21,500 nucleotides of DNA. Source: an uncultured Christensenellaceae bacterium. Its GTDB lineage: Bacteria; Bacillota; Clostridia; Christensenellales; Borkfalkiaceae. The notes beneath the pieces were generated by a model. It saw only the letters and a program-made list of their open reading frames with translations, did no database searches and had not been told where the DNA came from. This document shows, piece after piece, positions 1 through 5,808 of the stretch. Within the stretch, counting starts at the first letter, position 1, and each line of letters opens with the position of its first letter. The stretch covers positions 1-21,500 of the forward strand of contig CAJUOV010000020.1 in the NCBI GenBank assembly GCA_910588695.1. Reading direction: 5' to 3'. The translations under genes were made by a program, and so were the position numbers.

Positions 1-27
1 TATCACAAACTTTTGTTCGTTGCAAGA

Positions 28-65
28 CTTTCACCGCCCATAAACGGGCGGTGAAGAAAGTTTTT
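28..65 (+). terminator. Intrinsic terminator of a gene lying before the window
   Basis: A ten-base-pair perfect stem (TTCACCGCCC with GGGCGGTGAA, loop ATAAAC) is followed after a short purine spacer by five T residues at 61-65. It probably ends a plus-strand transcript that begins outside the window. The purine spacer between stem and T run makes it imperfect. Confidence 0.55.
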
Positions 66-124
66 ATAGAAAGTTTTGTCGAAAAGGTAATTATACCGTT
101 TAATCTTTACCCCCTTGCAAACTC

Positions 125-153
125 TTGATTTTTCTTTGAAAAAATGCTATATT
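125..153 (+). promoter_or_regulatory. Sigma-A promoter with extended -10
   Basis: TTGATT at 125-130 and TATATT at 148-153 are separated by 17 bases, and the -10 is preceded by TGC, giving an extended -10. Transcription should start near 160, which is exactly where the leader inverted repeat begins. It serves the two membrane-protein genes downstream. Confidence 0.75.
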
Positions 154-159
154 GTTTAT

Positions 160-290
160 GCTACACATTTTAATACTATGTTTAGGGAGTACTATCGGTA
201 AAAACGTACTCTCCCCTTAAACATAGGAAATGTGTAGCAACATTGAGAGATGCGTTTTTCGGCGTGTTTCTCAATGGAACACGCTTTTTT
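160..290 (+). promoter_or_regulatory. Structured leader RNA, probable transcription attenuator
   Basis: The predicted transcript opens with a long imperfect hairpin: 160-192 pairs with 206-238 through GCTACACATTT, CTATGTTT and GAGTAC blocks and their complements. Next, CATTGAGA (241-248) can pair with TCTCAATG (269-276). That pairing traps the 5' arm of the terminator at 262-290, and only one base (277) separates the two 3' arms, so the two stems cannot form together. This is antiterminator/terminator logic. I do not recognise the leader as a named riboswitch class, and the signal is unknown. Confidence 0.6.
262..290 (+). terminator. Attenuator terminator ahead of the membrane-protein pair
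   Basis: GCGTGTT (262-268) pairs perfectly with AACACGC (278-284) over a nine-base loop, followed directly by six T residues (285-290). It lies 16 bases before the start codon of the next gene and downstream of that gene's promoter, so it would stop transcription before the gene unless prevented. Confidence 0.75.
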
Positions 291-306
291 GATTTGAGGT
301 GATGTT

Positions 307-894
307 ATGTACTACAACAAAGAGCTTTTCATAAACGAAGAAATCAAAGTAGATTACAACCATTTGAACAAAAAGCAAACGGTATTGCTACTATCTATTC
401 TCCTTTCGATTGCGTTGGTCGCTTTGGCTGTTATAATCACGTTAGGCATTAAATTTTCGGAAACGTTTATGACGGGATACGCTATGGCGATATTGGGAAC
501 AGTTATGTTTGCCGTAATGTTTTCATTGGTATTGCCGTTTAGAATGAAAATCGATATACTGCGGAATAAACAAACGGAAGAATTGAAAGGACAGCCGGTT
601 TACGAAAAGTATGTGGAACTTTTGAACTCGGGACGGGAACTGAACAAGATAACCGACTGTATAACTTTCGGCGCAGTTGCGATAAGCATAATTGCGGTTT
701 GGGTGCTTGCGACTATATTCCCTTATGACTTTTGGTGTGCTTACGCGTTCGTTCTTCCGATATTAATCGGCAATTTAATATTATTGACGCGTAGAAATAA
801 GATAGAGCAAATTAAGAAATCGGAAACGGAAATATTACAAGAATTACATAAGGAAAATGAAAATCAAAACGGCGAAGCCAAAGGAGTTGAATAA
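307..894 (+). CDS. Four-helix membrane protein of unknown function
   Basis: I do not recognise a family. The 195-residue product has two N-terminal hydrophobic segments (about 25-50 and 54-78), a charged stretch of about 35 residues, and two more hydrophobic segments (about 117-162). It ends in a lysine- and glutamate-rich tail likely to face the cytoplasm. The ATG is preceded by GAGGTGAT with good spacing, which fixes the start. The next gene begins two bases after its stop, so the pair is one transcription unit and the products may form a complex. Expression should depend on the attenuator leader just upstream. Base composition is AT-richer than the sugar operon further along. Confidence 0.75.
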   Translation: MYYNKELFINEEIKVDYNHLNKKQTVLLLSILLSIALVALAVIITLGIKFSETFMTGYAMAILGTVMFAVMFSLVLPFRMKIDILRNKQTEELKGQPVYEKYVELLNSGRELNKITDCITFGAVAISIIAVWVLATIFPYDFWCAYAFVLPILIGNLILLTRRNKIEQIKKSETEILQELHKENENQNGEAKGVE

Positions 895-896
895 TT

Positions 897-1418
897 ATGG
901 TTGAATTTAGGTCTAAATTAGACAGCAGTAAAAGCCGTGCGCTCAATAACAATATGTTCAAAAAGTTGTTGTGGCTGTACGCCGGTTTGACGGTTTTGCT
1001 TATCGTGTTCGGCGTTATCGGTATTGTGCTTAAAGAGGACAGTTCGGACGTTGCCGCAGGCATAGGACTTATTGTACTCGGCGTGCTGATTACTCCGCTC
1101 GGTTATTTGCTCTCACGCTTTTTGCAAAAACGCATCGATAAATCGGCGACGTATATAAGCGAAAATACGGAAGAAGTCTATACGTTCGACGAACAATACA
1201 TAACTCTTACGCAAACGCGAAGCGACGTTTTTTCGTCAACTCTCAAAGCAAGGTATTCATACATCTATAAAGCGAGAGAGGACAATAACTATTTTTATCT
1301 TTACATATCCAAAATGCAAAGCCACGTTATAGACAAATCATCTATAACGCAAGGCACGTTGGAAGAAGTAACTTCGCTGTTAAAAACAAATCTCGGCGAT
1401 AAGTTCAAGAGTAAGTAA
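897..1418 (+). CDS. YcxB-like domain membrane protein
   Basis: The 173-residue product has two transmembrane segments (about 26-50 and 54-77). A soluble domain of about 80 residues follows, resembling the YcxB-like C-terminal domain. The pattern of a YTFDEQYITL strand, then a YSYIYKARED turn and a FYLYISK strand, is typical of that family. YcxB-like proteins are widespread in Firmicutes and their biochemical role is unknown. AAAGGAG at 881-887, inside the end of the preceding gene, places the start at 897. Only two bases separate the genes, so they are probably translationally coupled. No terminator is obvious after the gene. Confidence 0.78.
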   Translation: MVEFRSKLDSSKSRALNNNMFKKLLWLYAGLTVLLIVFGVIGIVLKEDSSDVAAGIGLIVLGVLITPLGYLLSRFLQKRIDKSATYISENTEEVYTFDEQYITLTQTRSDVFSSTLKARYSYIYKAREDNNYFYLYISKMQSHVIDKSSITQGTLEEVTSLLKTNLGDKFKSK

Positions 1419-1498
1419 TAACGACTAAACGATAAACAGTAATTTAGCCTCTATCTTTATCGGCGTGGAAAGCAAGTTTTAATATAATTATTAATCCC

Positions 1499-1527
1499 TT
1501 GAAATTATTACTTTTCTATGATATACT
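1499..1527 (+). promoter_or_regulatory. Sigma-A promoter of the yjdF unit
   Basis: TTGAAA (1499-1504) and TATACT (1522-1527) are 17 bases apart, so transcription should begin near 1534, immediately before the riboswitch-like leader. The rest of the gap after the YcxB-like gene (1419-1498) shows nothing else recognisable. Confidence 0.75.
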
Positions 1528-1535
1528 TATAGTAC

Positions 1536-1648
1536 GAAGATAAAAACACAGTCCCCGTTGAGTAGTCGTGGGCAATACCTATTTGGTATTCAGTAACCTG
1601 CCTCCTTGGTTGTCTCTTCTTCAAGTAAAAATTTTAAGGAGGTTTTTT
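1536..1648 (+). promoter_or_regulatory. yjdF-type riboswitch with Shine-Dalgarno sequestration
   Basis: This leader lies directly between a promoter and a yjdF-family gene, the usual place of the yjdF RNA motif, which binds azaaromatic compounds. It holds G/C-rich conserved-looking blocks around 1551-1573, a small hairpin AATACC/GGTATT (1574-1590), and CCTCCTT at 1601-1607. That last block is perfectly complementary to the Shine-Dalgarno AAGGAGG at 1636-1642. TGCCTCC (1599-1605) can instead pair with GGAGGCA at 1655-1661, covering the start region. This points to control of translation. The class name rests on gene context plus recalled motif features, not on a covariance search. Confidence 0.8.
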
Positions 1649-1652
1649 CTTG

Positions 1653-2072
1653 ATGGAGGCAACAAATACAACACTGACTATTTATTTTGACGGTCAATTT
1701 TATATTGGACTATTTGAACGAATAGAAAACAATAAAATATCTGTTTGCAAATATATCTTTGGTGCAGAACCAAAAGATTACGAAGTATATGAATTGGTCT
1801 TAAATAAATATTACAGTTTGCGGTTTAGTCCAACTGTCGAAATTGAACGCAAGCCTATTGATTTAAGAAACCCTAAAACAAGACAGCGCAAAATTAAAAA
1901 AACTATTGCTAATATTGAAATAGGCACAAAATCTCAACAGGCAATAAAAAAGCAAATTGAAGAGCGTAAAATTGAAAGGAAGGTCAATTCAAAAGTTCGT
2001 AAAGAGCAAATGCTTGAAGATAAATTTCAAGAGCGGCAGAAAAAGAAAAAAGAAAAGCATAAAGGACATTAA
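1653..2072 (+). CDS. yjdF: YjdF family protein (DUF2992)
   Basis: The product of about 139 residues has the family's N-terminal beta-rich part (residues about 5-57, with an FDGQFYIGLFER turn). It also has the very basic helical C-terminal part with GTKSQQAIKKQ and a closing KEKHKG, both characteristic of YjdF. The biochemical function is not established. The family is known mainly as the gene controlled by the yjdF riboswitch, and such a leader sits just upstream here. AAGGAGG at 1636-1642 could serve the ATG at 1653 (spacing 10) or an in-frame TTG at 1650 (spacing 7). ATG is preferred but the choice is open. The gene is clearly AT-richer than the regions downstream and is monocistronic. Confidence 0.88.
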   Translation: MEATNTTLTIYFDGQFYIGLFERIENNKISVCKYIFGAEPKDYEVYELVLNKYYSLRFSPTVEIERKPIDLRNPKTRQRKIKKTIANIEIGTKSQQAIKKQIEERKIERKVNSKVRKEQMLEDKFQERQKKKKEKHKGH

Positions 2073-2078
2073 CTTTAT

Positions 2079-2120
2079 GAGAAAGCGGTTACGATTTTTT
2101 TCGTAACTGCTTTTCTATTA
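2079..2120 (+). terminator. Hairpin ending the yjdF transcript
   Basis: GAGAAAGCGGTTACGA (2079-2094) pairs with TCGTAACTGCTTTTCT (2101-2116), with one internal G/T and one slipped pair, over a six-T loop. It starts seven bases after the yjdF stop. The trailing sequence has few T residues, so termination may be weak. Confidence 0.55.
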
Positions 2121-2175
2121 AAAACTCAAATAGAGAATTTAATGCAATAAATTTCAATTTAGCGTTCTAAATGTG

Positions 2176-2961
2176 TTAATAAAAAGTCGGAATTCCGTAA
2201 GGAGTCCCGACTTTTACTTTACATTGAATTGACTGCTTTAATTCTGATTTTAGTTTATTGTGTCCATTTGTATGCTCAAACCCGTCGGAAACCGATTCTT
2301 CTTCCGCAGTCGCTGCGGGCGCGGCTTCCTCCCTCATTTCGGGAACGGCAACCGAGGACGTTGCGGAAGGCTCCTCCGCCGCATTCGGATTGACAAGATT
2401 TTCATAGAACTCCGCTCTTGCCGCCTGATGATAGGGATCGATCCAGAACGACAAAATTCCGAATGTCATAAGGCAAAGAATCCACCAGCCGATAAAACTG
2501 AAATCGAGGCAGAACAATCTCCACTTATTTCCTTTCATGAGTTCCATCGAACGTTTGCGCGCCTGATTGGGCGTCAGTTCGGGATGGTCGTGCAAAATGA
2601 AATACCCCATCGAATAGGAATAAGTTTTAATAATACCGGGGATTACCAGCAGCAACGTCCAAAGAAAGATAAACAGTCTGTTGAGCAGGTAAAGAAGAAA
2701 CGAATCTTCAAACCTCGAAAAGCCCGCAAACAACATGTTGAATTCCGTCTTTTCTTTGCGGGTCACGCTCATGGAAGCGATCGTCATGCCGTATATAAAC
2801 GGACCCGACACAAGGAACAACGCGATCGCGCCGATACCGATTGTCGAAAGCGCGCTCGCTACCGAAATCAGTAAAGCATGGACGAACGTAATCAACGCCA
2901 CCGTGCCCCACTTCCCGCCCAGATGATTCCAGGCGCGCCTTCTCAAAGTTTTTGCCTTCAT
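2176..2961 (-). CDS. DUF975 family integral membrane protein
   Basis: About 261 residues. The conserved DUF975 core is clear: an N-terminal basic helix, four or more transmembrane segments, the YSYSMGYFILHDHPEL element, the SMELMKGNKWRLFCLDFSF block, and the closing YHQAARAEFYENL. Such proteins are common in Firmicutes and of unknown function. The ATG at 2961 has GGAGG eight bases upstream (2974-2970). An ATG two codons earlier is too close to that site, and the longer open frame lacks support. It lies 30 bases after the response-regulator gene and is the last gene of the operon. The C-terminal tail after about residue 195 is an alanine/glutamate-rich linker. Its last roughly 20 codons run through AT-rich DNA and a terminator hairpin, so the end may be altered. 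Confidence 0.82.
   Translation of the reverse strand: MKAKTLRRRAWNHLGGKWGTVALITFVHALLISVASALSTIGIGAIALFLVSGPFIYGMTIASMSVTRKEKTEFNMLFAGFSRFEDSFLLYLLNRLFIFLWTLLLVIPGIIKTYSYSMGYFILHDHPELTPNQARKRSMELMKGNKWRLFCLDFSFIGWWILCLMTFGILSFWIDPYHQAARAEFYENLVNPNAAEEPSATSSVAVPEMREEAAPAATAEEESVSDGFEHTNGHNKLKSELKQSIQCKVKVGTPYGIPTFY
2182..2215 (-). terminator. Hairpin at the 3' end of the RadC/two-component operon
   Basis: AAAAGTCGG (2182-2190) pairs with CCGACTTTT (2207-2215), with further inner pairs around a GTAA loop. Read on the minus strand the stem is followed by T residues, as expected for the end of the minus-strand operon. It can also act on the plus strand. Unusually, the reading frame of the DUF975 gene passes through this hairpin before its stop. 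Confidence 0.65.
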
Positions 2962-2990
2962 TTTCATATCCTCCAAACAAATTTGTTTTT

Positions 2991-3641
2991 TTAACTCTGC
3001 AACAGACAGGCGCGCATTTTCTCCGTCGCTTCGCTGCGGTTTGCGCACTCTATCTTTTCATAAAGCGTAGAAATATAGTTTCTCGCCGTGCCGTCCGTCA
3101 GTTTGAGCGCGGCGGCGATCTGTTTGTTCGTAAAACCGTCGTACATCATCAGCGCGATCTCCACTTCCCGATCAGAGAGAGCGAACTTCTGTTTCATCTT
3201 GATCTGTCTGTCGTTCGTTACAAGCCGCGCCGCGCTCGCAATACTGCGCGCGATCTTGGCAGGGAGTATTGTGTCGCCGGCATACGCATTTTTGATCGCA
3301 TCCGTGAGAGCGGTCACCGAAGTATCTTTCAAAAGATACCCGCTCGCTCCGTTATTGATCGCGCCCAGAATGTATTCGGTATCGTCAAACGTAGTAAGTA
3401 CCAGAACTTTTGTTTCTGGGCGCACCCGCTTCACCTCTTTGGTTGCGATCACGCCGTTCATCTCCGGCATACGGATATCCATAAGCACCACGTCCGGACG
3501 GAGCTCCTCCGTCTTTTTAACGGCTTCCACGCCGTTCGACGCAATCCCGACCACTTCGAAATCCCCGCACGCCGAAAGCACGCTCATAAGTCCGTCGGCA
3601 AGGATCGGTTGATCGTCCGCAAGCAAAATTTTAATTTTCAT
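2991..3641 (-). CDS. LuxR/NarL-type two-component response regulator
   Basis: The 216-residue product has an N-terminal receiver domain with acidic pair D9-D10, phosphoacceptor D55 in LMDIRMPEMNG, T83 and K105. A C-terminal LuxR-type helix-turn-helix (about 150-205) contains LSDREVEIALMMYDGFTNKQIA and a recognition helix near GTARNYISTLYEKI. It should bind DNA as a phosphorylated dimer. The partner kinase gene ends 30 bases upstream in the same operon. The Shine-Dalgarno GGAGG is 11 bases from the ATG, a little far. The targets are unknown; autoregulation and control of the DUF975 protein are reasonable guesses from context. Confidence 0.93.
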   Translation of the reverse strand: MKIKILLADDQPILADGLMSVLSACGDFEVVGIASNGVEAVKKTEELRPDVVLMDIRMPEMNGVIATKEVKRVRPETKVLVLTTFDDTEYILGAINNGASGYLLKDTSVTALTDAIKNAYAGDTILPAKIARSIASAARLVTNDRQIKMKQKFALSDREVEIALMMYDGFTNKQIAAALKLTDGTARNYISTLYEKIECANRSEATEKMRACLLQS

Positions 3642-3671
3642 ACCGAATAGAGCCTCCGATAAATGATTTTG

Positions 3672-4901
3672 TCATTTGGGATCGCACGGAAGAGTCATGT
3701 GTATCTCGAACCCTTCGCCCGATTCCGTTTCGAACCATACGCTTCCGCCCAAACTCTCCGCGCGGCGGTGCATTCCGGAAAGTCCGAATCCCTCTTTGAA
3801 CGTTCCCGTCTCCACGCCGTCGCCGTTGTCCGAGAGCAGAAACTCGATCCTTCCGTCCTTCTCTTTCAATTCGAAATAGAACGCCGATGCATTACCGTGA
3901 CGGATTCCGTTTGAAATACCCTCTTTGAACGTGTTCAGGATCAGCCTCGATTTAACGTCGCAGAGCGTGATCTCGTCGATGTCGCAACGGAATACAAGAT
4001 TGGTTCCGTCGGCGGATTCGTGCACAACGTTTTCGAGCTTTTCTTTCAAAGAAGTCTCTTTCTGCGTTCCCGATAAGAGATGCACGCTCTCCCGAAGTTC
4101 TTCGAGCGCATGCTTCGCCTGCAAATTCGCCGCGGCAATCCGTTTTTTTGCCTCTTCGGGATTGTTGTCAACGGCAAGTTTCGCCGCTTCCGTCTGCATA
4201 ATCACGGTCGTGATCGAATGCCCCGCCGTGTCGTGAATATCCTTTGCGATGCGCTGCCGTTCTTCGAGCGCGGTGATCTCTTTAAGTTCGTCGTAAGCGA
4301 CGCGCAGTTTTTCGTTACTGTTGTTGAGCTCCTCCGCCGCCTTGACAAGCTCTCTGTTTTTATGCGTCAACTGAACCGCAAAATTCATTGCGAAGAAATG
4401 CACGATAAAGAGAATTAGATCGTTGAACGCATTTGTGAACAGTCTGCCGAAGCTGAACTGCTCGGATTTGAACACGCTCGACAGCGCGAACGTTACGAGA
4501 AAGAGGATCATGCTGCTGATCCACATTACGACGCTCGTCGTGAGCCTCTTCTGGTTCAGATAGAATTCCGACAAGATGATGAGATACAAAATCGAAATCA
4601 TCGTTCCGTCCGAAAAGATCGTAAGCACCATCAGGCAAAGAATATCCAGAACGTAACAGACTACCTTAACGGGATAGCGCTTCGTCGCCCAGAATTTGAC
4701 CGCGTTCTCCGCAAGAAGAAAGATCGCCGCGGGAAGATTTACATACCAAGCCGTAACGCCGAAATATTTTCCCTGATTCGCAACGATGATCACGATGAGA
4801 ATGGAGATGAGAAGCCCGTAGACAATCGCCTTTCCGAACTGCGGAAAAATAGACTGCTTCCCTCGGACGGTATTTTCGTTTTTTAATTCGTTTCCGTTCA
4901 T
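3672..4901 (-). CDS. NarX/LiaS/DesK-type sensor histidine kinase
   Basis: The 409-residue product has about six transmembrane segments (between residues about 25 and 180) with no sizeable extracellular sensor loop. This suggests that it senses the membrane or a partner protein. A coiled-coil linker (about 180-215) leads to the HisKA_3 dimerisation helix with EERQRIAKDIHDTAGH, phospho-acceptor H223. The ATPase domain has an N-box around N331 (KEGISNGIRHGN) and glycine motifs DNGDG (358-362) and GFGLSGM (371-377). Its ATG overlaps the stop of the RadC-like gene by four bases (ATGA), so the two are translationally coupled. The cognate regulator gene follows. Confidence 0.92.
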   Translation of the reverse strand: MNGNELKNENTVRGKQSIFPQFGKAIVYGLLISILIVIIVANQGKYFGVTAWYVNLPAAIFLLAENAVKFWATKRYPVKVVCYVLDILCLMVLTIFSDGTMISILYLIILSEFYLNQKRLTTSVVMWISSMILFLVTFALSSVFKSEQFSFGRLFTNAFNDLILFIVHFFAMNFAVQLTHKNRELVKAAEELNNSNEKLRVAYDELKEITALEERQRIAKDIHDTAGHSITTVIMQTEAAKLAVDNNPEEAKKRIAAANLQAKHALEELRESVHLLSGTQKETSLKEKLENVVHESADGTNLVFRCDIDEITLCDVKSRLILNTFKEGISNGIRHGNASAFYFELKEKDGRIEFLLSDNGDGVETGTFKEGFGLSGMHRRAESLGGSVWFETESGEGFEIHMTLPCDPK

Positions 4902-5659
4902 ATTCCGCCGTCCGTATCGGATTCGATGTCTTTACAGCTCGCCCTGATCTTGTCGAGCTTTCCCGCAGCGCGGTAGCTGTACGAACCGTCTGTTCCGACT
5001 ATAATATGATCCGCAAGAGACACGTTGCTCATAAAACAGAGCATATGCAGACGTTTCGTAAAAGAGTCGTCCGCTTTCGACGGAAACCGTCTGGATTGGG
5101 GATGATTGTGCGCCGCCACAACGGAATGCGGTTTCTGGATCAGCAGAAGTTCGCTGATCTCGCGCGGATCGATTTCCACCGAATCGCTCTTGCCCAATGA
5201 AAACTTTTTGCGGAAGTACATTCTGTCCTGCTTATCGAGACAGAATAATTCAAGCTCTTCTTTCGCTTTTCCGCGATAATCCTCTTCGAGGTAATCGAAA
5301 AATGCTTTCGGATTAAAGTACTGCGGCAGACTCGCCGAAACCGGTTTGACACGTTCGTAACATAATCCGATGCAACGGATATATTCCGCCGTCCTTTTTC
5401 CTACGCCCCGAACAAGCATCAATTCGTTGATGCTTGCCTGAAACACTCCCGCCAAAGAACCGAACGAATTGATGAGCGCATGGGCGATCGGATTGGTGTT
5501 GTTTCTCGGAATGGCGTTAAAGAGCAGAACTTCCAAAATCTCATGATCATGAAAATGTTCCGCATCCGCTTCGAACCGTTTCAACATGCGCTGTCTGTGA
5601 CCCGAATGAAGAGGTTTTTCTTTCCCTGCATAAACCCCGATTCCGTCATTCGCTTCCAT
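4898..5659 (-). CDS. radC: RadC-like JAB/MPN-domain protein
   Basis: The 253-residue product has the full RadC layout. The N-terminal HSGHRQRMLKRF motif (18-29) and a helix-hairpin-helix region with LVRGVGKRTAEYIR (82-95) are both present. The C-terminal JAMM metal site consists of H184, H186, S194 and D197 in HNHPQSRRFPSKAD. RadC was once linked to DNA repair, but its role is unsettled; the JAMM residues suggest a metal-dependent activity. Downstream it overlaps the kinase gene by four bases. The ATG at 5659 is the only usable start before the conserved N-terminal motif, since an in-frame stop lies just upstream. It has no Shine-Dalgarno, and the -10 box ends only seven bases before it. Placement ahead of a two-component system is unusual. 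Confidence 0.88.
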   Translation of the reverse strand: MEANDGIGVYAGKEKPLHSGHRQRMLKRFEADAEHFHDHEILEVLLFNAIPRNNTNPIAHALINSFGSLAGVFQASINELMLVRGVGKRTAEYIRCIGLCYERVKPVSASLPQYFNPKAFFDYLEEDYRGKAKEELELFCLDKQDRMYFRKKFSLGKSDSVEIDPREISELLLIQKPHSVVAAHNHPQSRRFPSKADDSFTKRLHMLCFMSNVSLADHIIVGTDGSYSYRAAGKLDKIRASCKDIESDTDGGI

Positions 5660-5665
5660 AAATTT

Positions 5666-5695
5666 ATTTTATCACTTTTTTACGCGTTTTGTCAA
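5666..5695 (-). promoter_or_regulatory. Sigma-A promoter of the radC-like operon
   Basis: On the minus strand TTGACA (5695-5690) and TAAAAT (5671-5666) are 18 bases apart. The expected start point (about 5661-5657) falls on the ATG at 5659. Either the transcript is leaderless or another promoter exists further up, but none as good is visible before the terminator at 5759. Confidence 0.7.
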
Positions 5696-5753
5696 GCGGC
5701 ATTTACAGTATCAATGCGATTCTCTCGCGGCTAATTAATGGAATTTCCGCAAA

Positions 5754-5791
5754 ATATAAACGGGGATCGGCATTCCGCACCGATCCCCGTT
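5754..5791 (-). terminator. Terminator of the glycan-use operon
   Basis: A perfect 12-base-pair stem (AACGGGGATCGG at 5759-5770 with its complement at 5780-5791) with a nine-base loop lies 17 bases beyond the GH2 stop. On the minus strand a T-rich stretch follows it. On the plus strand a six-T run follows, so it probably works in both directions. It separates this operon from the radC-like promoter. Confidence 0.8.
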
Positions 5792-5808
5792 AAATTTTTT
5801 ACGAAAAT

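Noticed and set aside
144..173. Nine-codon leader peptide starting ATG CTA TAT
   Set aside because: The bases overlap the extended -10 box (148-153), so the putative start lies upstream of the expected transcription start and would not be in the message.
178..201. Seven-codon frame (MFREYYR) inside the first leader hairpin
   Set aside because: It is in the predicted transcript, and translation could in principle open the hairpin, but no Shine-Dalgarno precedes it and short frames of this size are expected by chance.
1..2275. Integrated mobile element covering the AT-rich block
   Set aside because: Composition alone suggests it. No integrase, transposase, terminal repeats or target-site duplication can be seen, so no mobile-element feature is annotated.
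2952..3650. Plus-strand frame of 232 codons opposite the response regulator
   Set aside because: The minus strand there encodes a complete response regulator with all catalytic residues, and the plus frame has no recognisable domain or ribosome-binding site.
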